Assembly (NCBI RefSeq): GCF_040954645.1
Contig: NC_092805.1
Location: 21,664,741 to 21,728,740 of the forward strand
Reading direction: 5' to 3'
DNA from: Diabrotica undecimpunctata
Taxonomy: Eukaryota; Arthropoda; Insecta; Coleoptera; Chrysomelidae
DNA length: 64,000 nucleotides
Shown here: piece by piece, positions 56,329-64,000 of the stretch
Position numbering within the stretch: position 1 is the first letter of the stretch
Layout: every line of letters begins with the position of its first letter
The notes under the pieces: model-generated
What the model saw: the letters and a program-made list of their open reading frames with translations, nothing else
The model's database searches: none
What the model was told of the DNA's origin: nothing
Position numbers and translations under genes: made by a program

Positions 56329-56994
56329 AATCTGACAATAGGAGACTATAACATCGAAAGCGTGAAAAATTTTACATACCTAGGTTCACTAGTTACCGCA
56401 GATAACAATGTCATTGAAGAAGTTAAGAGAAGAATACATATCGCTAATAAAACATATAATGGACTAATTAAACATCTAAGATCTAACAACATCACAAGAA
56501 AAACCAAATGCAAAATATACAAGACCCTGATAAAACCGGTCCTTGTATATGGATCAGAGACATGGACACTATCGAACTATCGAAAAGCAATGAAAACCTA
56601 TTAGGCACATTTGAACGAAAAATCCTTACACACATATATAAGGAGTAAAGGAAAATGACATATGGCGCAAAAGATATAACTTTGAACTATACACAGCATA
56701 CAATGAACCCGAGATCATAACATCCATAAAGATCGGACGTCTGCGCTGAATGGGCCATGTTGAACGAATGTTGGAGACTGAAACACCAAAACATATTATG
56801 AGGCAAACACCAGTAGGAAGAAGGTCAAAGGGAAGACCCAAACTTAGATACATGGAACAAGTGGAACAAGATTTGAAAACACTTAAGATTACCAACTGGA
56901 AAAACAAAGCAAGGAACAGAACAGAATGGCGGAAAATCCTAGAACAAGCCAGGACCCAGAAACGGTTGTCGAGCTACTGATGATGATGATGATG
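56329..56994 (+). mobile_element. RTE-like LINE 3' fragment with 15-bp target duplication
   Basis: Bounded by ATTCTATTCGGCCCG at 56314-56328 and 56995-57009. It encodes SVKNFTYLGSLVTADNNVIE, VKRRIHIANKTYNGLIKHLR and YKTLIKPVLVYGSETWTLSN. After frame breaks come MGHVERMLETETPKHIM, GRRSKGRPKLRYMEQVEQDL and WKNKARNRTEWRKILEQART to a stop. It ends with a (TGA)n tail. It is 5'-truncated to 666 bp. Confidence 0.92.
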
Positions 56995-57009
56995 ATTCTA
57001 TTCGGCCCG

Positions 57010-57373
57010 TAAATTCTCCCATAACATCAAATTCATTCTGGAAAAAGTAAATCTTGCAGTTTACGGTCCCATTGCCTCTCCAAGCAAGTTCAAATGAGCA
57101 AAGGTGAAAAAACTTTTTTGTGCTCCGTCGGGGGTTTCCTCTTCGTAGCTTTGGATGATTTTTAATAGTTTTTCGGTGGATAATGCTTTTGAACTGAGTT
57201 TTCTTGTTTCTTGAACATTTTGGAGCTGCCTCCGCTTGGTATCTGTGGCTAATCTTGCACATTTAATCGACCCTGTGAAAGGGTCGATTTTATGCCGTAC
57301 TCTGAGAAATCACGGGTTTTGTCAGTAGGAAAAGTGGCGTTGCTATGACGTTTTATCAGTTGGAAAGAGTCTA
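57010..57373. other. Unassigned sequence; hairpin at 57270
   Basis: The minus strand has an open frame from 57262 continuing past the RTE insertion, with residues like KALSTEKLLKIIQSYEEETP in a second frame. The family is not recognised. A short stem-loop TCGACCC-TGTGAAA-GGGTCGA lies at about 57269-57289. Confidence 0.35.
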
Positions 57374-57385
57374 GTGAAATAGTCA

Positions 57386-57797
57386 TCCATCCATCCATCC
57401 AATGGCGCTACAGCCCAAATCGGGCCTTGGCCTCCTTCAACAGGCTTCTCCAACCATCTCTATTTACCGCTGTTCTTTTCCATGAACGCGTTCCCAGGCA
57501 GTTCCTGGCATCCTCATCGACTTCATCTTCCCATCTCTTTTTAGGTCTTCCAACAGGTCTTTTTCCCTGCATTCTTGCATTTAATAATTTTCTGGGGATT
57601 CTATTCTCATGCATGCGGACCACGTGCCCTGCCCATCGTAATCTCTGCAGTTTAGTATGTTGTGCTAGAGGTGGTTCGCTATATTGCTCGTATATTTCTC
57701 TATTGTACCTAATTCGCCAGTTGTTGTTTTCACTTATTGGGCCCAGGATCCTACGTAATATTTTTCTTTCAAACACATCTAATGCATTGGCAGATTC
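57386..57797 (-). mobile_element. RTE-like LINE 3' fragment with (GGAT)n tail and 12-bp duplication
   Basis: GTGAAATAGTCA occurs at 57374-57385 and 57798-57809. The minus-strand open frame from 57776 reads MFERKILRRILGPISENNNW, HTKLQRLRWAGHVVRMHENR, GKRPVGRPKKRWEDEVDEDA and WRSLLKEAKARFGL to a stop. The coding-strand tail is (GGAT)n, seen as CATCCATCCATCCATCC on +. It is 412 bp long, heavily 5'-truncated, and uninterrupted in frame. Confidence 0.9.
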
Positions 57798-57809
57798 GTG
57801 AAATAGTCA

Positions 57810-58045
57810 CTAATTTTAATTTTACATTATCAATTATTGACGAGTACAACGAGTTGACATGGTTTCTCTTTAAAGTCTTTGGAATATTTAATTTACAATA
57901 TTTTTTTAAAAAAGAAGTTAAGTTTTCATTGGATAATTTTGAAAGCAGTATATTTAAAGAGATTAATGCAAGGCATGTCTTCATTAAAAGTATCTTGTTA
58001 GTTTCCTTCTCTCGAACTTGACCGAAAGGACTTAGAAACCGAAGC
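57810..58045 (-). pseudogene. hAT-like transposase fragment (CGGBP1-like), N-terminal part
   Basis: Minus strand: MKTCLALISLNILLSKLSNE, NLTSFLKKYCKLNIPKTLKR and NHVNSLYSSIIDNVKLKL. This has the pattern (LV..NIPL.KL.N..L..FL.KY....IP....LR..YV...Y...I..I) that precedes the DETTD region in CGGBP1-like hAT proteins. It plausibly belongs to the same element as 53790-54150, separated by the MITE and LINE insertions. Confidence 0.5.
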
Positions 58046-58054
58046 TTGATATAA

Positions 58055-58295
58055 AGCAATTACTATTTTAATTGGGAATAAACCACAATTTAAGTTTAAA
58101 ATAAGTTTATTGACGTTTTAATTTCCACTTTTATTAAATAATCATTATTATTGTTTTGTATTTTGAGAACGATTTCCGAAGTGGAAATTAAAACCTCAAT
58201 AAACTTAGTTTAAACTTAAATTGTGGCTTATTCCCAACTAAAATAGTAATTGCTTTAAGATGCCACAAGAAAATAGCTTCAGAACAATATTAAAA
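58055..58295. repeat. Dispersed repeat R1, inverted pair
   Basis: Arms at 58056-58128 (minus) and 58180-58254 (plus) carry the same block: GTGGAAATTAAAAC(C/G)TCAATAAAC, a TTTAAACTTAAATTGTGG block and TTATTCCCAA. The right copy extends to CACAAGAAAATAGCTTCAGA. The hairpin ATTTCC-GAAGT-GGAAAT precedes an AAAACCTC-type end on the right arm. The head-to-head pairing resembles the inverted terminal arrangement at 20974-21728 and 28912-29385. Confidence 0.7.
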
Positions 58296-58299
58296 AGAT

Positions 58300-59940
58300 T
58301 CATATTTTTCTCCAGATTTAGTTTTATGTTTTTTTTTTGGCTAAATGTGACGCAGTTCTGACACGTTGATCTATCTGAAATTTCTTTTCGCATGCAGTCT
58401 AATAGATTTTTTAATATAAATAACTGCAGTTAGAACCGATTTCTTTTTAATCTTAAACTAAAGACATCAATAGAAGAAATTCCATTTAAGTAACTGCACG
58501 ATTATTGCCTGGCAGGCACTGATATTTCAGTAATAAGTAGTTAAAATATTTATTTTATAATAAAATAAACATAAATACGTATTGGTATTACATTAAACTT
58601 TAATTATATTATTCCCGTTTTATTACCGTTAATTTATGCAATCATTAAAATATTTTAAATAACATATCAAATATAGAAAAGTATTAAATATTTAGTACTT
58701 AAAATTTTGCCACAAACTAAACGATAAAGTTTGTCCATATCCATACACAAAAAGTGTTAATAAACATTTTTATTCAAAATTCGAAACATTCAGCTTGTTC
58801 GTATAATTTTTAGAGGTTCAGTGTTAAAAATTGGTTGTTTTTGTTCATATAAAAATTTTCCACCTTTATATGGTTTTTGAAAAGTATAAAGAGACTCTTA
58901 TTAGGTACATAAATAAACAACAAAAATGACGTATTTATTTTTCCCTATACGGTTACTCAGTTTTTAATAAAAAATTCAAATTTAACTATAAATTAATAGT
59001 TATTTAACCAACAAGTGTATTAATAAGGGCGATTAACAATTAAGATATTTCGAGATTGTTAATTGCCATTTTAATTCACGAGTTCGTTACAAAACTTTTT
59101 CGTCGACCGTACTTTTCAGAAATAAAGATATCTTAGTTTAAATATTTATTTACTTAACGATAAACGATTTTTTCAGCTTTCATTGACTTTATTCAAAGTT
59201 TCCTTAGTGGTAGTTTTATTATAGTAAACATTAAGATTCGAAATAGTACAATTACTGAAATTAAAGGAAGATATTGATATAATGATTATCTGCTGTATAG
59301 CATTTTGACAAATTTATATTTGAGTCTTCTTGGACCTCTGTAAATTCTGTGATAGAAGTTAAATTCTGGTGGAGTTTAATTAAATTCTTCGTCAATATCC
59401 ATCCTTTCATTTTTCAAATACACAGAATTTTAAACAATAAAGTAAATAATGACATACAATGACAGATAGTACTAACAGCGGCTACTTCATTTTAAATTAA
59501 TTTTTTAGTGGGAATATAAATAGGTATATGTTTGGTTGCCTACACCACAGGTCACTGCCAATCACAGAGCGTTTAATTTATGCAAGCAATGTATGTTGTG
59601 TTGCCTATAATAAAATCGTTTATTAATAGAAAATCATTCATTAATAGGGGTCATTAATCAATGATTTTGAGGGTGTTAAAATTGATCATAAATGGACGGT
59701 CGACGGAAAATAATTTTTTCCGTTGCAATTGTGTAGGTACATAATTTGACTTTTCGTTTTCCATAGTTATTATTTGTTTGTGTTTATTATACTATCTTAA
59801 CGTTTTCCATTTGTAGTTTAACAAAATGTGATTTAATTACTTGAATTAATTGGAAAATACCACATCAATTTTATATAAGAGAAAATGTGGCCATTATTTT
59901 TGTTTACGGATTTTGTGACGAAATAATAATCGCTTATTAT
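58300..59940. other. No recognisable gene
   Basis: 1.6 kb of AT-rich DNA. I looked for an exon continuing the host gene in phase 0 and for transposon ends and found neither. Confidence 0.4.
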
Positions 59941-59944
59941 AAAG

Positions 59945-60545
59945 ACCGTATTCATTGATGAAGCCCAATTTACGAAGAATGTAATAAGTAACTCACGCAA
60001 CTCACACATTTGGACAAATGAAAATCCTCATGCGATCCGGGAATCTCGTTTGCAATATAGATTTTCAGTTAATATTTGGATAAGAGTAATTGACAAGCAA
60101 CTAATAGGCAGCCACTTTTTTAATGAACCATTGACAGGTGTGGATACTTTTTGTGCAGTATATTTTGCCTAAGCTACTAGCCAATGTACCTATCCGAGGT
60201 ATGTACTTTATATACGACGGAACATCACCACATTTGTCAGGTGTTGTTCGTCAACATCTCCATGCCACCTACGGGAATAGGTGGATAGGGCGCGGGGTCC
60301 CCATGCATATCCACGTAGATCCCTGACTTCAAGCGATTATTCCATATGGAGCTGATTGAAAGAAATTGTTTATCCAGAAAATATAAATACACTACAAAAA
60401 TTAATCGACGGTATTATTGATTCTTGTAACATTGTTAGAAATGATCCTTTAACATTTAGGGAGACTTTGATGGTCCGACAAAGAAAACGTATAGAATCAG
60501 ATGGATTTCATTTCAAAAACATAGGAATATAAATCTGAACAATTT
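59945..60545 (+). pseudogene. Mariner-like transposase relic, catalytic part
   Basis: The + strand reads KTVFIDEAQFTKNVISNSRN (first catalytic acid in IDEAxF), SHIWTNENPHAIRESRLQYR, FSVNIWIRVIDKQLIGSHFF and FVQYILPKLLANVPIRGMYF. Then come IYDGTSPHLSGVVRQHLHAT (second aspartate kept, in the position of QQDGAPAH) and YGNRWIGRG. The SPDL third-acid segment is replaced by HIHVDP and frame breaks. It belongs to the same insect family as 25205-25984 and 22845-23079. Frameshifts occur near 60130 and after 60320. Confidence 0.75.
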
Positions 60546-60671
60546 TCACTTTGGTTTTCGTTATATCGTTTTATATTTTTGTGCATTTTTATTAAAAATT
60601 ACACCCTTTTTGTTGTCTATTTTGGTAATTTATAAGAGCCTTATTAGAGTTTTAAAAAAGCATATAGGGAA

Positions 60672-60683
60672 GGGGGGGGGGGG
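60672..60683. repeat. G12 homopolymer
   Basis: Twelve consecutive G in AT-rich DNA. Confidence 0.95.
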
Positions 60684-61079
60684 CAAAATTCCGCTCTTTG
60701 TGTATATGCAATGTCACACTTTTTATCGCAGTATTCATATTAAAATTGTCGGGGCATTAGGGCAACGAAAGCCTTTAGCTGGAAATATAAAACGACAGCT
60801 AAACACCTGTAAAAAAAAACTATAGTGTAAAGTACAATTTTGACAAATTCCTTTGGATAAAAATAAAAATTAAATACAAATCCTTTATTTTGTCAAAAAA
60901 AATTTCAAAAACATGTAAACATAAATCGGTTGAAAAGCTCACAAAGTCCTTAAATCTAGCAGAACTACCTTAAAATTGCTTGGAAAGTTTCATTATAATA
61001 TCAGTCTTTTAACAAATAAACTCTTCTTCAGTTTCTGAAAAACACATTGTATTGGGTAATTGCATCACTTTCAAAAAAA

Positions 61080-61440
61080 TATAAATTGCTTCTATCATGA
61101 AGTGACAAGTTTGCTTTGGTTTGTTTTTCAAATACTTTTCTTATTCTATTTTTATTTGTGTTAATGCTCCCCTTCCTTTTTTCTCTTTAGTTTTGTATTT
61201 CTTCTCCAGGTCTAAGATTTCCATTTGCTCTTTATGTGGAGTTGATGTCAGACGTGTAGATTTCAATCCTTGTCTTGTTCGTTTTCTCTTTTCGGTTGGT
61301 TTTGGCAATGGAATTATATCTGACCTTATCGTAACAGAAATTTCATTTTTGGAGCTTCCGTTTTGATTTCAGGTTACTTGAAATCTTAACTCTATCTGAC
61401 AGATTTTCAACGTTTGGTTCTTCTACTTCAACATGTGATT
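61080..61440 (-). pseudogene. Possible pogo/Tigger transposase C-terminal fragment
   Basis: The minus strand near 61300-61190 reads KRKRTRQGLKSTRLTSTPHK, then EQMEILDLEKKYKTKEK. The order of a basic patch, LTSTPxK, then a lysine/glutamate helix is common at the C-termini of Tigger/pogo-like (CENP-B type) transposases in insects. No DDE domain is present, and stops lie on both sides. Confidence 0.4.
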
Positions 61441-61540
61441 ATTATGCTTCATTATTTGATACTTTACTTCATTATTTAGTTCTTCTGCTTCGCTATTTTC
61501 CTGAGTTCTGTCTTCGTCAAACACAATTGCATTTCTTTAT

Positions 61541-61636
61541 ATAATAATAATGTTTATTTAGGAAGCTTGCATTATAATATAGGTTATAGGCAACAAAAAG
61601 CATACTAAATACTAAAGAAACATAAAAACTCACTGA
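61541..61636 (-). repeat. LINE 3' UTR fragment, second copy
   Basis: Matches the 3' UTR of the LINE at 10121-10870: an (ATA)n tail, AAGCTTGCATTATAATATAG and CAACAAAAAGCATACTAAAT, up to AAACATAAAAACTCA. It is a 96-bp, extremely 5'-truncated insertion. Confidence 0.7.
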
Positions 61637-61639
61637 CGT

Positions 61640-62100
61640 AGAGCTATCAAAAAAGTAGCAGCATAGTGCCTGAGACTTAAAAATATATATTCAAACAAAG
61701 AAATATTTAACAAATGTATAAATATAAATGAGGAGCGGACTTTCATATCGCACTTTGTCCATTTTGAACATTTTTCAAGAAGTGAGAAAAACTGCTACTC
61801 AGTTATTAATAAAGTTAAAATAAAAACACAAAATATGAATAAATGTACTTTTTTATTATCAATTTATCCTATTTATAAGTTTCATCAAGCTTTATTAGTT
61901 TTTTCAAAAAGAAATTATTGATGGACAAACCGAATTTGGTTGCCTTCAAATGACAAAATGTAGTTTGATTGTCCCTAAATGATTAAAATAAAAGTATGAA
62001 ATGAAAATGTATTTCTGCGTCTATTTGGAATGCAATATAGTAAAAAAAATCTTGGTCTTTTTCAATTATTGTATTTTCACGATACTGCTCTTTCAAAATT
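61640..62100. other. No recognisable gene
   Basis: AT-rich sequence between the LINE tail and the DUF7869-like relic. Confidence 0.4.
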
Positions 62101-62109
62101 GGATCTAAT

Positions 62110-63292
62110 CAAGTTAACTCTGGATCGAATGCCTATTCTTTCCTGATAAACTAACTAAAAATGTTGATAAGCTATCCAGTTTTTTCTTTTTAACAGCATT
62201 CTTCATTGGCAATTCCGGCAGTACTATGTTACCTTTTTTTCTGTGGTTCTGTGGAATCCTATAACTTTTTTGAGTGAAAGCGCTGCATTTTTTAAGTCAT
62301 ACAAAGTCCAATCAGAGCCCAACTTGCGTACTTGTTCTTTCTTAGAATAGATTTCATAATATTTGTCTGGTGACTTTATAAAAGCATGGGCACGTAAGTC
62401 TAGCTCATCTAGACCAAAAACTCGATCAGCTGGCATAAACGAATGTCCACTAACGGGAAACGTCATCGTAATTGTTTTAATAGTTTTTGGGGAATGATTC
62501 AAAAGCCACAAGGTGAGTGCATGTACCATGTGGGAATTTTTATTCTGACCCTCACATCCATCCGAAAAAAATCTTAGATGTTTAATATCTGGGTCAAAAT
62601 CAGTCTTTTTTAGAGAAAGTCAGTCAACGCGCAACTTATTTCTACCACACCTCTTCTTGATTCATGCCATGTATAAAAAACAGGAGTTTTTGTTAAAATA
62701 TCTGTCACACAAAATGCATAAAAAGACAATTGCTGAGCATAGAATGCTTCCGTAATAGGCGCTTTTGGGAGATTTTGGACCTGTTGCAGATCAAAGCAAT
62801 ACGCCACGCTATCAATAGATTCTTTTAGACTTGCCTCTACCATAGTGGCTTTCATGGCTCTTCAAAGATGAAATAAATTTCATGACACTTTCTAATTTAA
62901 GCGCATTTTCTTGGATTTTCTGTCTCCACCACGATTGTCTTCTATACCAGTGCCAAGCATCTTTTTTCTTACTATATCGTATGAATCCTTCTTGGACCGC
63001 AATTAAAAATAGAGGAAAATAATTTTTGGCAAACAAAGACTTTCTTGCTAGTATGCCAAACCTAAAAAAATACTCAATCAGAGATATTACAAAGTATTCT
63101 CTAATCGAGAGATCAATATGTACTGATGCTGAAACTTGGTTTATTTAAATAAAAACTTTTACATAAAATTCTGTGTGAAAATCATGTGATTTACCACCTT
63201 TTCTCTTCCTTTGCCTTTTTATTTCCTTTATATTCATTAGTTTTCTTTTTCTCGTTCCTCTATTTGTATCACCCATAATATGCTCACCTCCA
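62110..63292 (-). pseudogene. DUF7869-like protein relic, probable transposon protein
   Basis: The minus strand starts near 63275 with MSGGEHIMGDTNRGTRKRKL and a very basic stretch (EIKRQRKRKGGKSH), then stops. A second block (63036-62812) is rich in aromatic and basic residues. A third frame (62855-62610) has AYCFDLQQVQNLPKAPITEA and QQLSFYAFCV. After a shift near 62620 come LRFFSDGCEGQNKNSHMVHA, LTLWLLNHSPKTIKTITMTF, PVSGHSFMPADRVFG and WTLYDLKNAALSLKKV. Past 62230 in a new frame follows VLPELPMKNAVKKKKLDSLS. The order FDxQQ...LP, SDGC.GQNKN, GHSxxPxDRxFG is that of the DUF7869 family frequent in insect genomes. Three or four frameshifts. No TIR or duplication found. Confidence 0.68.
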
Positions 63293-63299
63293 CTCATTT

Positions 63300-64000
63300 T
63301 AATATTATTATTGGAATCCAAAACAACTTATTAAGCACTAATAATATCATATACTGTTGATTCCTACAATGTCTGATAACAAAATAAAGTCGTTACATGG
63401 TAAAAAATCATTGCAAGCAAAATATAAAGCGCTATTTGTTTGTCTCTCGCTACTGGACAAAGTGCGTTTTGTTTGTCTAGGTGATTTTTGAGGCCAAAAA
63501 TGTACGTGAAATATTACGTTTAGAATATCTAGGAGTACCTATACTTAATCTAATTTACATACCGTTGCACGTAATCGACGTCATAGCCCGTGACGTCACA
63601 TGATACCAACACGAAATATTTAGGCGGTAGGTGTGTTCTTTTTTAGAATCACTTTGCCGAGTACACTGGCATTACAGCCACTAGACATATTTTATAATAT
63701 ACGCGTAGAACTAATATTTAAAGATTTCTATTAATGTTAACTTAAAGAAATACAAAATAATATGATTCATTTAATTTGTATAAATGCATTATAAAGCGTT
63801 TTTATGAAGAACATTTGTTCGGAACACCCTGTAACTGTAATCGAACGAAGGTGAAATTTTGGCATAAATTGGTAACACTTATTTGACAGTTGCGGTGTTG
63901 ACACTTTTTGTACTTTATTACTTTAAATTTTAAAGTGAATACCTCTTGTTTTATATTTTTGCCTTTTTAATAAAATCTGTTCTTTTTAGAACAAAATTAG
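63300..64000. other. No recognisable gene
   Basis: Terminal stretch. It contains a short CpG-bearing segment (63560-63625, CGACGTCATAGCCCGTGACG) and GGAACACCCTGTAACTG at about 63819, a motif common at the ends of insect repeats. No structure could be completed because the window ends. Confidence 0.4.

Noticed and set aside
57269..57289. Stem-loop TCGACCC/GGGTCGA as a terminator or RNA gene
   Set aside because: A seven-base stem is too short to support either claim in a eukaryotic intergenic region.
53554..64000. Further exons of the host gene
   Set aside because: No segment with acceptor, phase-0 open frame and donor (or stop) stood out from chance. The remaining exons probably lie beyond the window.

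Overview
The window looks like insect nuclear DNA. It is strongly AT-rich and has GT-AG introns. Most of it is built from RTE-like, Jockey-like and CR1-like LINEs, Penelope-like elements, PIF/Harbinger, piggyBac, hAT and Tc1/mariner elements and their MITEs. The mix resembles large, transposon-rich beetle genomes such as chrysomelids, but the species cannot be fixed from sequence alone. No rRNA, tRNA, CRISPR or bacterial-type operon was seen.

The one convincing host gene is on the + strand. Four coding exons (12068-12107, 17532-17768, 18936-19081, 53449-53553) join in phase through canonical splice sites to give the first 176 residues of an open protein. Its 3' part lies beyond the window or was not recognised. 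The last intron seen is 34.4 kb and holds most of the transposons. I do not recognise the protein.

Layout. 0-4.4 kb: a Harbinger element with a nested TTAA-type MITE, then an RTE LINE broken by another LINE. 4.5-11.7 kb: a tandem repeat, a TA-flanked MITE, a LINE-in-LINE nest and a LINE 3' end. 11.8-19.1 kb: promoter-like region and exons 1-3, with a Jockey/RTE nest and a foldback TTAA element in intron 1. 19.5-30.7 kb: LINE, hAT and mariner-like pieces, a 755-bp palindrome and a compound TIR element. 30.8-32.7 kb: a hAT element with TIRs and an 8-bp target duplication. 34-36.7 kb: a Jockey LINE split by a Harbinger MITE. 37.0-39.8 kb: an almost complete piggyBac element. 39.8-53.4 kb: LINE pieces, a Penelope GIY-YIG relic, mariner and Harbinger copy 2. 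53.4-58.3 kb: exon 4, a dispersed hAT relic, a cluster of GTTCG-rich MITEs and two RTE insertions with target duplications. 58.3-64 kb: mostly featureless DNA, a mariner-like relic, a probable pogo/Tigger tail and a relic of a DUF7869-like protein.

No multi-gene system is encoded here. The interest lies in the hidden split gene and in nested insertions whose target duplications, empty sites and insertion order can be read directly. A recurrent hairpin-GAAAC signature at Penelope-type termini and the DUF7869-like family, which may be a poorly described transposase, are also worth attention.
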